The notes under the pieces: generated by a model
The model's database searches: none
Told to the model about the DNA's origin: nothing
What the model saw: the letters and a program-made list of their open reading frames with translations, nothing else
Position numbers and translations under genes: made by a program
Part shown: piece by piece, positions 8,309 to 21,517 of the stretch
Layout: each line of letters begins with the position of its first letter
How positions within the stretch are numbered: the stretch's first letter is position 1
NCBI RefSeq assembly: GCF_030915525.1
Contig: NZ_CP133269.1
Location: forward strand, 5,049,501-5,113,500
Origin: Neobacillus sp. PS2-9
GTDB lineage: Bacteria > Bacillota > Bacilli > Bacillales > Cytobacillaceae
Length of the DNA: 64,000 nt
Direction of reading: 5' to 3'

Positions 8309-8383
8309 TGGCTCCGCAGGTAGGACTCGAACCTACGACCGATCGGTTAACAGCCGATAGCTCTACCACTGAGCTACTGCGGA
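8309..8383 (-). tRNA. tRNA-Asn (anticodon GTT)
   Basis: A 75-nt cloverleaf with acceptor TCCGCAG/CTGCGGA, anticodon loop CTGTTAA and an encoded CCA. It is the first tRNA after the 5S gene. Confidence 0.97.
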
Positions 8384-8397
8384 ACAATAAGATAACA

Positions 8398-8514
<117 letters not shown>

Positions 8515-8642
8515 CTATTATTTGACACTATTTATTATAATGTCTTTTTTAATTTTTTCAAGAGGAAAAAATTTTTTTCATTCCCTCAAAACTAGATAAT
8601 GCAGAAGAAGTGTTTGTAAACTACGAGTTCGCTTTAAAAATT

Positions 8643-11574
<2,932 letters not shown>

Positions 11575-11772
11575 TGAAAGGTTTGTTTCTCTTAATTTAA
11601 TAAGAGAGAAAACTAAAATGGCGATTACTCGATGTATTTACTTGACTTCTTCATTACGATTATCTAGTTTTCAAAGAACGATTAAAAAAGCTTTGAGAGA
11701 TTGCACTCTCAAAACTAAACAAACAAGAAACAATCAAACAAACATGTTTTGTCTGGCTCATACGTCCAGCTT

Positions 11773-13320
<1,548 letters not shown>

Positions 13321-13444
13321 TTGATTAGCTCATTTTGTTACGTTGGCTTAGTTTCATAAGAAACTAATAATTTTTGTTTGTTGACGTTTTTGTTTGTTTA
13401 GTTTTCAAAGGACAATTTCGTCATCGCCCAAAAGCGACTTTATT

Positions 13445-13473
13445 AATATATCATCTGCAAAACATCATGTCAA
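13445..13473 (-). promoter_or_regulatory. rrn promoter P2
   Basis: TTGACA (13468-13473), a 17-bp spacer and TATATT (13445-13450) on the minus strand. It is the promoter nearer the 16S gene; the leader to 16S is about 120 nt. Confidence 0.9.
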
Positions 13474-13524
13474 CAACTTTTTAAATCTCAGTAAGTTGTT
13501 TTTATGTCAGCAGCGACGTTTATT

Positions 13525-13553
13525 AATATACCAAGGCCGCATATAATTGTCAA
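13525..13553 (-). promoter_or_regulatory. rrn promoter P1
   Basis: TTGACA (13548-13553), a 17-bp spacer and TATATT (13525-13530), exactly 80 bp upstream of P2 with the same hexamers. Tandem strong promoters are usual for Bacillus rRNA operons. Confidence 0.9.
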
Positions 13554-13571
13554 CGGTATTTATAAAAAAAT

Positions 13572-13802
13572 CTATCCTTTTTTTCTATCTTTCTTTCCTC
13601 TCCTCATATATTTCAAACATTCATGTGGTGAGGCCACTCGTCTAAACAATGTAAACAATACTTTATATCTCTCTTCCATTGCTCTTTTTACAATATGATC
13701 AATTCGCTCATCTCTTAAATCAAATAGAATTTCATCCATTTCTCTTTTAATAAGGTATTCCATTTCCTTTACTTCTTTTTCATTGATCAGAAGACCAAAC
13801 AT
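13572..13802 (-). CDS. Small conserved-looking hypothetical protein upstream of the rRNA operon
   Basis: I do not recognise a family. With the ATG at 13802, preceded by GGAGG at proper spacing, the product has 76 residues. It is highly charged and helical, with N-terminal MFGLLINEKEVKEMEYLIKR and a very basic C-terminus rich in Lys/Arg, so it might bind nucleic acid (inference). It ends only about 20 bp before rrn P1, so its transcript would read into the rRNA promoter region; no terminator lies between. A longer form starting at 13880 lacks a good ribosome-binding site. Confidence 0.65.
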   Translation of the reverse strand: MFGLLINEKEVKEMEYLIKREMDEILFDLRDERIDHIVKRAMEERYKVLFTLFRRVASPHECLKYMRRGKKDRKKG

Positions 13803-13876
13803 CGAATAACCTCCAGCAAATAATCTAGTTATAGTAGTCTTTTCCAATTTATGTGATTTTATAAACGAATTTTTAA

Positions 13877-13905
13877 TCATATTTTCAAAAAAACAAGCAT
13901 AGGTT
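13877..13905 (+). promoter_or_regulatory. Possible sigma-E promoter for pdaB
   Basis: TCATATT (13877-13883), a 14-bp spacer and CATAGGTT (13898-13905) resemble the mother-cell sigma-E consensus. It lies 33 bp upstream of the pdaB start. The -10 match is partial. Confidence 0.4.
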
Positions 13906-13938
13906 GAGACAAGGATGGTATTGGACGAGGTGGGAAGG

Positions 13939-14691
13939 ATGAATTTCTTTTTTGTATTGAATGGGAAGTCTTTAAAAAATGTATCATTGGTATTAATTGC
14001 AGCCTTTTTTACTGCTTGGTTTCTTTATATGGAAAACCATGCACAAATTCCCGTTTTTTCAACGAAAGATGGCCCCAAAGCAGTCTATCGAGGGGAAAGG
14101 GATTTAGCTTTAACCTTTAATATCGGCTGGGGTGATGAAAAGGCAGAGCCAATTTTAGACACGTTAAAGAAAGAAAATGTGAAATCAGCTACCTTTTTCT
14201 TAGCAGGTTCTTGGGCAGAAAGACACCCCGACCTAGTTAGTCGGATTGTGAAAGAAGGATATGAAATTGGGATTCTTGGATACAATTATGAAGAGTATAC
14301 CGAATTAGAGGATGTGAAGATTGCTAAGGATATATCTAAAGCACAAGAAGTCTTCACAAAATTAAATGTAAAAAGCATCAAACTGTTGCGTTCCCCAACT
14401 GGGCACTTTGATGAACGTACTTTAAAAATTGCCAAGAGATATGGCTACACAGTCGTTCATTGGAGTGTTGATTCAAAGGATTGGCAAAATCCAGGTGTAT
14501 CTACTATCGTCGAAAATACAAAAAAAGCGAAGAAGGGGGATATCATTCTTCTTCATGCATCAGATTCCGCCAAACAAACTGCGAAAGCACTGCCGCTCAT
14601 TTTAACGGATATTCGTCAAAAAGGATTAAAATTTGTTTCCGTAACAGAAATGATTGCAAACGGTGAAGCCCGTTCAAAAGAAATAAGGTAA
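13939..14691 (+). CDS. pdaB: PdaB-type polysaccharide deacetylase family protein
   Basis: A 250-residue protein with an N-terminal membrane anchor (about residues 14-32) and an extracytoplasmic NodB-like domain (about 60-240). PdaB is needed for long-term spore stability and cortex retention in B. subtilis. Two canonical carbohydrate-esterase-4 motifs are changed: TFDDG is TFNIG here, and the metal-binding HxxxH segment reads LGYNYEEY. Known PdaB proteins diverge in a similar way. The ATG at 13939 is chosen because GAGGTGG precedes it; the frame opens at 13915. It converges with kbaA. Confidence 0.9.
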   Translation: MNFFFVLNGKSLKNVSLVLIAAFFTAWFLYMENHAQIPVFSTKDGPKAVYRGERDLALTFNIGWGDEKAEPILDTLKKENVKSATFFLAGSWAERHPDLVSRIVKEGYEIGILGYNYEEYTELEDVKIAKDISKAQEVFTKLNVKSIKLLRSPTGHFDERTLKIAKRYGYTVVHWSVDSKDWQNPGVSTIVENTKKAKKGDIILLHASDSAKQTAKALPLILTDIRQKGLKFVSVTEMIANGEARSKEIR

Positions 14692-14705
14692 AAAAAATTT
14701 ACAGA

Positions 14706-14742
14706 AAAAAACCGCCCATTTAATTAATTGGACGGTTTTATT
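14706..14742. terminator. Bidirectional terminator between pdaB and kbaA
   Basis: AAAAACCGCCCA pairs imperfectly with TGGACGGTTTT, with T-runs on both strands. It lies between the convergent pdaB and kbaA and overlaps the kbaA stop region. Confidence 0.75.
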
Positions 14743-15395
14743 TTTTTATTTTTCACATTAGGACTAGCTGTTTTTGCACGGTTTTGACGTTCTTGTGCAG
14801 ATTGTGTATTTAATTTATGAAGAATTAATAGCTGATACGCATTACATGCCATTAAAGCAAACATCATGAGATAGAGCCAGCTTCTTTCGTTTACCCGAAG
14901 AACAGGAACCCACTCAACTAGGGTAACCACAATCATAAAGAAAAGAGCAGGAATAAATGCCTCCCGACTGGTCTGTTTCGTTTTATACCAAGCAACGATT
15001 AGACCAAGCACTAAAAGAATGAGGGCAGGGCCAAAATAAGGTAAGACTGAATCCCCTTGTTTAGCAAAATTATCGTATCGTAAATAGATCAAATCAAATA
15101 GAGCAAAAAGAATAAGTACCATTTGAACCGCATTCCAAAGAGATGCGGATTTAAAAATCCCTAAACCAAAACGATGAACCGTTAAATAAGCAAAAAAGCC
15201 CATTTGACTTATAACACTAAAAAGAAAGCCCATAACAATTAACCAAATTAAGGTTGATAAAATATCAATGATTCTAAGTTCAACAAAATAAGGCTGAAAT
15301 TCATTCCAGCGAACAATAAAACCCACAATAGCCGTTGTGATCCCGCCTATTAATAATGTGGTCATAAAAAGTCTTACCCAATTACGGCTCGTCAC
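14724..15395 (-). CDS. kbaA: KinB-signalling pathway activation protein KbaA
   Basis: A 223-residue integral membrane protein with about six hydrophobic helices and a hydrophilic, basic C-terminal tail (NRAKTASPNVKNKKIK). In B. subtilis KbaA is required for activity of the sporulation kinase KinB that feeds Spo0A. Recognisable core: SRNWVRLF at the N-terminus, SQMGFFAYLTVHRFGLGIF in the middle and MMFALMACNAYQLLILHKL near the end. The GTG at 15395 with GGAGG 8 nt upstream is preferred to the longer frame starting at 15431. The pdaB-kbaA-gerD order is conserved. Confidence 0.93.
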   Translation of the reverse strand: MTSRNWVRLFMTTLLIGGITTAIVGFIVRWNEFQPYFVELRIIDILSTLIWLIVMGFLFSVISQMGFFAYLTVHRFGLGIFKSASLWNAVQMVLILFALFDLIYLRYDNFAKQGDSVLPYFGPALILLVLGLIVAWYKTKQTSREAFIPALFFMIVVTLVEWVPVLRVNERSWLYLMMFALMACNAYQLLILHKLNTQSAQERQNRAKTASPNVKNKKIKPSN

Positions 15396-15480
15396 ACTAT
15401 AAACCTCCATATTACAAAAAATGAATACCATACTGATTGTACCAAGCTAATTTTGAAAAATCCATAATTTCATTTACATA

Positions 15481-15511
15481 CGAATAATCTCTTGCCTTTT
15501 ACTTCATTCTA
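15481..15511 (+). promoter_or_regulatory. Probable sigma-G promoter for gerD
   Basis: CGAATA (15481-15486), an 18-bp spacer and CATTCTA (15505-15511) are close to the forespore sigma-G consensus TGAATA-N17/18-CATACTA. The gene start is 36 bp downstream. gerD is a known sigma-G gene. Confidence 0.65.
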
Positions 15512-15546
15512 AAATTAAGGAATCTTATGTGAAAGGAGCTTTAATT

Positions 15547-16182
15547 ATGAAAACAAAAAGTATGTTGCTCCTCCTACCTATCATGTTGTTCCTAACAAGC
15601 TGTTCTTCTGGTGAATCAAGTAGCGGAGGGCAAATTGATTACGAACAAACGAAAAAAATGGTTGTCGATATTTTAAAGACAGATGATGGTAAGAAGGCAA
15701 TTCAAGATGTAATGGCAGACGATAAAATGAAAGAAAAGTTGGTTATGGACCAAAAAGTGGTCTCTGACACCATTGAACAAACACTTACCTCCGATAAAGC
15801 AACAGACTTTTGGAAAAAAACCTTCAGTGACCCTAAATTTGCTAAAGGTGTAGCCAAGAATATGAGAAGCGAAAATGAAAAGTTGCTTAAGGATTTAATG
15901 AATGACCCGGAATATCGTGGCATGATGATTCAAGTCTTCAAGGAACCGGAAATTCAAAAAGAAATGGCAGACGCATTGAAAAGCAAGGAATACCGGGCAC
16001 ACCTTCAGTCAGTCATTTCAGAGACGATAGAAAGTCCGCTGTTTAAAGCTAAAATGCAAGAGCTACTCTTAAAAGCAGCAGAAGAAACACAAGGAAAATC
16101 CAGTTCAAAGCAAGGAGGAGGCCAATCTAGTGGCGAACAAAGCTCTGGGGGTGGTCAAAGCGGAACTGGCGGCGGACAATAA
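15547..16182 (+). CDS. gerD: Spore germination lipoprotein GerD
   Basis: A 211-residue lipoprotein: signal peptide with lipobox LTSC (Cys at about residue 19), a helical core, and a low-complexity Gly/Ser/Gln C-terminus. GerD sits in the inner spore membrane and is needed to cluster germinant receptors (the germinosome) for fast nutrient germination. The ATG at 15547 follows AAAGGAGC at good spacing; an upstream in-frame start at 15529 is less likely. It is monocistronic, convergent with salA. Confidence 0.95.
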   Translation: MKTKSMLLLLPIMLFLTSCSSGESSSGGQIDYEQTKKMVVDILKTDDGKKAIQDVMADDKMKEKLVMDQKVVSDTIEQTLTSDKATDFWKKTFSDPKFAKGVAKNMRSENEKLLKDLMNDPEYRGMMIQVFKEPEIQKEMADALKSKEYRAHLQSVISETIESPLFKAKMQELLLKAAEETQGKSSSKQGGGQSSGEQSSGGGQSGTGGGQ

Positions 16183-16196
16183 AGAGTAACAACCAT

Positions 16197-16239
16197 AATA
16201 ATAAAGCCTCTTCGTTCAAAACGAAGAGGCTTTATTATT
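16197..16239. terminator. Bidirectional terminator between gerD and salA
   Basis: A near-perfect 19-bp inverted repeat around AAGCCTCTTCGT-TCAAA-ACGAAGAGGCTT, with A/T runs on both sides, ends the two convergent genes. It overlaps the salA stop codon. Confidence 0.93.
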
Positions 16240-17290
16240 ATTTTTTCAGCAAGTTAGTCACTTTTTCAGCAATTTCTAAATAAATTTTTCCGATTTGGTG
16301 ATCTTCTTGGTAGACGGATGGAGCAAAATCCGCATCATTCCAGTCCGGCTGATTTAACGGCAGTCTTCCAAGGACTTCTGTATTCAATTCATCGGCTAAT
16401 TTGTCACCGCCGCCTTGCCCAAACACATATTCTTTTTCACCTGTTAGCTTACTTTCGAAATAAGCCATATTTTCAATTACCCCAAGCACCTCGTGTTCAG
16501 TTCGGATCGCCATCGCTCCCGCACGTGCAGCTACAAAGGCCGCTGTTGGATGTGGAGTCGTCACGATAATTTCTTTACAAGCAGGCAGCATAGTGTGTAC
16601 ATCTAATGCAACATCCCCTGTACCCGGTGGTAAATCTAGCAGTAAATAATCAATTTCTCCCCATTCCACTTCATTAAAGAAACTATTCAGCATTTTCCCT
16701 AACATAGGACCACGCCAAATAATTGGGGCATTATCTTCCACAAAGAATCCCATCGAAATGACTTGAACACCAAGGCGTTCTACAGGGATAATTTTTTCTC
16801 CCCTTACAACCGGTCTTTTTGTAATTCCCATCATATCAGGTACACTGAACCCATAAATATCAGCATCAATAAGACCCACTTTTTTGCCTAGACGAGCTAA
16901 AGCTACAGCTAGGTTTACTGATACAGTCGATTTCCCTACTCCACCCTTACCACTGGCAATGGCAATAAAAGTCGTATTATTTGAATGAAGCAGATTTTTT
17001 TCTTTTTCTGGTTCTTTATTGCGATGCTGCGCTAATACTTCTTCAGGTAGTTGATTGAAACGTATTCCAACAGTTGCTGCTCCTGCTTCTTTTAAAAGAT
17101 TGACAATTTGTGTTTGCAACTGTAACTGTTCAGACGTCCCTGTTCTTGCAATGGCTATTTTCACGCTAACGTGATTTTTCTCTTCTTTTATTTTAATTTC
17201 TTCAATTGCATGTAATTCAGCTAATGTTTTATGTAAAAATGGCTCTTTAAGGCTGCCAAGAACCTCCTGGATCTTTACCTCTGTTAACAT
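16238..17290 (-). CDS. salA: Mrp/NBP35-family ATPase SalA
   Basis: A 350-residue protein with an N-terminal MIP18/DUF59-like domain (about 1-95) and a deviant Walker A P-loop, SGKGGVGKST (about residues 113-122). A DLPPGTGD segment marks the Mrp core. In B. subtilis SalA represses scoC and so raises exoprotease production; relatives act as iron-sulfur carriers, so a cluster-transfer role is possible. The ATG at 17290 has GAGGTG at proper spacing and is preferred to one three codons upstream. It is downstream of cwlD. Confidence 0.93.
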   Translation of the reverse strand: MLTEVKIQEVLGSLKEPFLHKTLAELHAIEEIKIKEEKNHVSVKIAIARTGTSEQLQLQTQIVNLLKEAGAATVGIRFNQLPEEVLAQHRNKEPEKEKNLLHSNNTTFIAIASGKGGVGKSTVSVNLAVALARLGKKVGLIDADIYGFSVPDMMGITKRPVVRGEKIIPVERLGVQVISMGFFVEDNAPIIWRGPMLGKMLNSFFNEVEWGEIDYLLLDLPPGTGDVALDVHTMLPACKEIIVTTPHPTAAFVAARAGAMAIRTEHEVLGVIENMAYFESKLTGEKEYVFGQGGGDKLADELNTEVLGRLPLNQPDWNDADFAPSVYQEDHQIGKIYLEIAEKVTNLLKK

Positions 17291-17404
17291 GAAAAGCACC
17301 TCACCTTATGAATTCGTTTCCATCTTTCAGTATACCATAATCATGTCAGGATACAGTTAAATGAATCACACGTACTACCCATTAAAACACAGAAAAGTAT
17401 ATAA

Positions 17405-17431
17405 ACAAAAAAAAGGGATGGAAGAATCCCC
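17405..17431 (-). terminator. Terminator after cwlD
   Basis: GGGAT/ATCCC (17415-17419 with 17426-17430) is followed by eight T residues on the minus strand. It lies 3 bp beyond the cwlD stop and insulates salA. Confidence 0.75.
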
Positions 17432-17433
17432 CA

Positions 17434-18171
17434 TCATCCTTCATCAATTTCTTTAATTTCTTTTTCATTAGTAAAATAACGCATAATTCCTTTATAAATA
17501 GAAATCGCTACTTTTTCCTGATAGGAATCCTTTTTTAACATCGCTTTTTCACCAGGATTTGAAAGAAAGCCGACCTCCACTAGTGCTCCAGGTTTTTTTG
17601 CATTTTTTAAAATATATACTTGGTTCAAAGGTTTTGCTTTTCGGTTTGTATTTTCTAAATTCTTGCGTAGCTCTTCTTGAATAAATTTAGCTGCCCTTGC
17701 ATTCTCTTGATGATGTGGTGCATAGAAGGTTTGAGCTCCGCTCCATCTGGAGGACGGTATGGCATTTAAATGGATACTTACAAAGAGATCATTATCAGTT
17801 TTATTAATCATCTTTAATCTTTTTTTCAAGTCTTCCACTTTTCTTCTACTATACCCTTTTGTATCAGAATCGGCTAAATCAGTATCCGTTTCCCGCGTCA
17901 TAATAACGAGGGCTCCTTGCTGTTGGAGATAATCCCTTACTTTTAAGGTGATTTCTAATGCTATGTCCTTTTCAAGGGTTTTCCCTGTTCCTGCTCCACC
18001 ATCCGGGCCTCCATGGCCTGCATCTAACAAAATAATTTTACCCGACAACGGAAGATTCCACGTATTCCACGAATCGTCCTCTATAAAGTCATGTTGTAAA
18101 ATGAGAAACAAAACAAGCAAACCTGCAATAAAACTTATGATTTTTATTCTTCGCTTCGACACCCAAATCAT
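17434..18171 (-). CDS. cwlD: N-acetylmuramoyl-L-alanine amidase CwlD (spore cortex)
   Basis: A 245-residue zinc amidase. There is an N-terminal membrane anchor (about 9-26), then an Amidase_3 domain with DAGHGGPDGG (His53), a downstream Glu, SIHLNA (His near 132) and VEVGFLSN (catalytic Glu near 198). With PdaA, CwlD creates muramic-delta-lactam in the cortex, which the germination lytic enzymes recognise. The start is ATG at 18171; a GTG four codons later has a better-spaced GGAAGGA and cannot be excluded. Confidence 0.95.
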   Translation of the reverse strand: MIWVSKRRIKIISFIAGLLVLFLILQHDFIEDDSWNTWNLPLSGKIILLDAGHGGPDGGAGTGKTLEKDIALEITLKVRDYLQQQGALVIMTRETDTDLADSDTKGYSRRKVEDLKKRLKMINKTDNDLFVSIHLNAIPSSRWSGAQTFYAPHHQENARAAKFIQEELRKNLENTNRKAKPLNQVYILKNAKKPGALVEVGFLSNPGEKAMLKKDSYQEKVAISIYKGIMRYFTNEKEIKEIDEG

Positions 18172-18295
18172 CCTTCCCGCTCGTCCCTGTTCAATAAACT
18201 ATATGGGACAAGAGGGAAAAATAGAACAGAAGAAAGCGTTAAGCAGAAGTGCACTTTATGCTCTTTGCACCCCTGCCACTATCAAATGTTCCATT

Positions 18296-18739
18296 TTAAT
18301 GAAGGCGGAGTTTATGACGCCTTTGACCCTTTTCAAACCCTTCTCTCCACCAAACATGTATATACTGTTCACACAGATAATAAAGCGATTCACTCATCGT
18401 ACCTTCTTCGCCATTTCCCCAATAAAGTAAAAAGTTGTATAACGTATCAATTAGGTGTTTCTCTTCTTTATAACACCTCAGACGCACTGCTTCTAAATCC
18501 TCGCCGTAATAACCAAATTTGCTGAACTTTGCCCCTAATAGGAAGGCCTCTAAAGCTACATCATAGCAAGCTTCTTCTATACCTGTATTCATGACAAAAC
18601 TGGAGGCAATTTTTGTTGAACCAAAGTATTGTTTTACTCTTTCTTTTAACGTATTGATGGATAAGTCCCGAAGTACGGAACGCTCATATTTAATCTGTTT
18701 TTCACGTTTTTTTTCTTTAAAGGTAGTAATAACAGTCAC
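18296..18739 (-). CDS. ybaK: YbaK-like DUF2521 protein
   Basis: A 147-residue soluble helical protein of unknown function resembling Bacillus YbaK (DUF2521), which is next to cwlD in B. subtilis too. A long charged helix near the N-terminus (KEKKREKQIKYERSVLRDL) and an aromatic C-terminal part (YIHVWWREGFEKGQRR) are visible. It starts at GTG behind AGAGGTG. It is divergent from the ger operon with a 184-bp gap and upstream of cwlD with 124 bp. Confidence 0.8.
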   Translation of the reverse strand: MTVITTFKEKKREKQIKYERSVLRDLSINTLKERVKQYFGSTKIASSFVMNTGIEEACYDVALEAFLLGAKFSKFGYYGEDLEAVRLRCYKEEKHLIDTLYNFLLYWGNGEEGTMSESLYYLCEQYIHVWWREGFEKGQRRHKLRLH

Positions 18740-18858
18740 TTCAATTTCACCTCTTAAAACTATTCTTTATCCCTTGTTCATAAGAAATGCAAAGACACTA
18801 TTACCAATTTTTTTAAGTAAGTGAACAGGACAAAATTCAATAACTACAAATGGACGAT

Positions 18859-18888
18859 TACATAAACCTTCCACTTAAGGAAATACTA
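18859..18888 (+). promoter_or_regulatory. Possible sigma-G promoter for the ger operon
   Basis: TACATA (18859-18864), a 17-bp spacer and AATACTA (18882-18888) partly match the sigma-G consensus. It lies 35 bp before the first ger gene. Germinant receptor operons are normally sigma-G dependent. Confidence 0.4.
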
Positions 18889-18923
18889 ATCTAAATGTAT
18901 AAATACGGCGGTGAAATGTCCTC

Positions 18924-20411
18924 ATGAACTGGTTTACTAAAAAAAAGATACAACATAATGAACGAGAAACATTAGAAAATTACCTCCAACGATCGAATGA
19001 TTATACAAAAGTTCATTATATAAACCAAGCTACTAATTGCCGATTTTCTTTTTCCTTTATATCTACACTCATTGACGAGAGCATTTTACAGGAAAATGTC
19101 CTTCCCTATCTACTTGAAAAACCATTTGAAAAGATTGAAGAAGTTAAGAAGCTCATTCCTCTTGCGGACGTGCAGGTAAGTAATGATGAGAGCCTTATAG
19201 AACAGAAATTGTTTAATGGTTATGTACTTTTAACGCTTGATTCAGACCCAGGTCATTTTGCCTTCCTGGCTGCGCAAAAAGAAATTGTCCGCAGTATTAC
19301 ACAGCCTGAGGTTGAGTTTAGTGTCATTGGACCAAAGGAAGCTTTTGTTGAGTCTCTCGAACAAAATGTTAACTTGATTCGTAAACGACTGCCTGTAAAA
19401 GAATTAATAAGTGAAGAGTTAACACTAGGCACTCTATCGAAAACAAAAATTTCGGTTATGTATTTAGACGGAATCGCTGACCCGGATAATATCCAAGAAG
19501 TGATGAAACGGTTAAAGGATGTTGACTTTGATGCGATAACCGATAGTTCTTATATTGTTCAATTAATCTCTGATAATAAAAATTCCCCCTTTCCGCAGCT
19601 TCTCGATACCGAGCGGCCAGACCGGGTAACTGCCATCTTGGCAGAGGGGAAAATTGCCATATTTGTTGATGGGTCTCCGCATGCGCTGATCACCCCAACA
19701 ACGCTCGTTGAATTTTTCAGTTCTTTTGAAGATTACTTTTTAAATTGGATGTTATCCTCATTCTTTCGATTAATTCGGCTTTTCGCCGTTGCCTTTTCTA
19801 TTTTGATTACACCAGTTTATGTAGCGACTTTGTCTTATCATTATGAACTGATTCCAAAGGATTTAATGAATACGTTAGTTACGTCTCGCCGAGAAATACC
19901 GCTTCCTCCTATATTGGAAGCTCTGTTTTTAGAGCTAACCATCGAGCTGCTACGTGAGGCAGGAGCTCGTCTTCCTACCAAGGTCGGTCAGACAATCGGT
20001 ATCGTGGGCGGGATCGTAATCGGGACTGCTTCCGTTGAAGCAGGTCTGACAAGTAATGTTCTCTTAATTATCGTTGCTCTTGCGGCACTGGCATCTTTTA
20101 CGACCCCTGTGTATAAAATGGGCAACGCCATTCGATTACTCCGCTTTCCATTTTTATTTTTTGCCGAGCTGTGGGGCCTCTTAGGTATCGTTTTTTGTTT
20201 TTGTCTGTTAATGGCACATTTAATTAGGCTAACTTCCCTTAATAGACCCTTTTTAGAACCGATCTATCCACCAAGAATGACGGACTTAAAGGATTCTATT
20301 ATTAGGCTCCCATTCTCAAAGCAATCCTTAAGACCACAGACTTTAAGGACTCAAAACCCCGTTCGTTTTACTCCTAGAAAAAAAGTGAAAAAAGGAGATA
20401 TTGACGAATAG
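18924..20411 (+). CDS. Spore germinant receptor, GerA family A subunit
   Basis: A 495-residue protein with a large hydrophilic N-terminal domain (about 1-245), a group of transmembrane helices (about 270-440) and a basic C-terminal tail. The pattern, including EIPLPPILEALFLELTIELL and GQTIGIVGGIVIG, is that of GerAA/GerKA/GerBA. These form an inner spore-membrane receptor complex that opens ion channels when nutrients bind. It is the first gene of an A-B-C operon. The germinant cannot be told from sequence. Confidence 0.95.
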   Translation: MNWFTKKKIQHNERETLENYLQRSNDYTKVHYINQATNCRFSFSFISTLIDESILQENVLPYLLEKPFEKIEEVKKLIPLADVQVSNDESLIEQKLFNGYVLLTLDSDPGHFAFLAAQKEIVRSITQPEVEFSVIGPKEAFVESLEQNVNLIRKRLPVKELISEELTLGTLSKTKISVMYLDGIADPDNIQEVMKRLKDVDFDAITDSSYIVQLISDNKNSPFPQLLDTERPDRVTAILAEGKIAIFVDGSPHALITPTTLVEFFSSFEDYFLNWMLSSFFRLIRLFAVAFSILITPVYVATLSYHYELIPKDLMNTLVTSRREIPLPPILEALFLELTIELLREAGARLPTKVGQTIGIVGGIVIGTASVEAGLTSNVLLIIVALAALASFTTPVYKMGNAIRLLRFPFLFFAELWGLLGIVFCFCLLMAHLIRLTSLNRPFLEPIYPPRMTDLKDSIIRLPFSKQSLRPQTLRTQNPVRFTPRKKVKKGDIDE

Positions 20412-20428
20412 AACGTGGAGGAAATGCT

Positions 20429-21517
20429 ATGGAACAATTAGTGCCGGAAAAAGCAAAAGTATCGCCTTTTTTAGTTTTCTTTCTCGTCCATTCAATGCAG
20501 GTGGGCATAGGCGTTCTTGGCTTTCAACGCATTATCGCCTTAACAGCAGGATATGATGCATGGATGTCGGTAATTTTTGCAGGTTTAAGCATTCATATCA
20601 TCATATGGATGATGTATAAAATACTTGAGACAGTCGATGGTGATATCGTTACTGCCCATTCATTTGTTTTCGGGAAGAAAATAGGGAAACTCCTATCTCT
20701 TCCCTTTGTCCTTTATTTTTTGATGATTGCCTTAACCCTTCTAAGAACATTTATTGAAGTCGTCCAAGTATGGATGTTCCAAGATATGAGCACCTTTTGG
20801 TATTCTTTTGCTTTTTGTGGATTAGCCATATATATAGTCTTCGGAGGTTTTCGAACAGTCACAGGGGTGGCTTTCTTTGGAGTCGTCCTCCCTGCCTACT
20901 TAGTCTTAACTTTTTTCTTTACGATTCCTTATGCAGATGTACAAAATTTACTTCCTATTTTTGATCACTCCGTTAAGGATTTGGCAATGGCATCTTATCA
21001 AATGTCCCTTACCTTTCTTGGCTATGAAGTGCTTTTATTTTTCTATCCATTTATTAAAGATCCACAAAAATCGAAAAAATGGGCTCACATTGGAGTGCTG
21101 TACACAACTTTTCTTTATACACTGCTAACTATAGTAACATTTACATATTTTTCAGAAGGCCAGCTTCAAAAGAATATTTGGGCCACCTTGACAGTGTGGA
21201 AAGTGGTAGAAATGCCCTTTGTTGAAAGATTTGAATATATTGGAATTGCCAATTGGAATATCATTATCCTCCCTAATTTCTGCATTGCCCTATGGTGCGG
21301 TAGTCGAATTATTAAAAGAGTAACCCACGTGAAACAAAAATATGGTGTTCTCTTTTTAGCATTGATGACTTTAACTCTAATTAATTTTTTCAAGACACGG
21401 GAACAAATAAATACCCTTATCGACTATACAGGTAAAATAGCTTTTTTCCTTAATTACGGATATATTCCATTGCTCTTTTTTCTTGTGTTAATTGTAAAGA
21501 AGGTGAAGAAAAAGTGA
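20429..21517 (+). CDS. Spore germinant receptor, GerA family B subunit (APC-fold)
   Basis: A 362-residue integral membrane protein with about ten helices, like GerAB/GerKB of the amino acid-polyamine-organocation superfamily. In the family this subunit carries the nutrient-binding pocket. It starts 18 bp after the A subunit, behind GTGGAGG, and its last 4 bp overlap the start of the C subunit. It ends in a basic tail, LIVKKVKKK. Confidence 0.95.
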   Translation: MEQLVPEKAKVSPFLVFFLVHSMQVGIGVLGFQRIIALTAGYDAWMSVIFAGLSIHIIIWMMYKILETVDGDIVTAHSFVFGKKIGKLLSLPFVLYFLMIALTLLRTFIEVVQVWMFQDMSTFWYSFAFCGLAIYIVFGGFRTVTGVAFFGVVLPAYLVLTFFFTIPYADVQNLLPIFDHSVKDLAMASYQMSLTFLGYEVLLFFYPFIKDPQKSKKWAHIGVLYTTFLYTLLTIVTFTYFSEGQLQKNIWATLTVWKVVEMPFVERFEYIGIANWNIIILPNFCIALWCGSRIIKRVTHVKQKYGVLFLALMTLTLINFFKTREQINTLIDYTGKIAFFLNYGYIPLLFFLVLIVKKVKKK

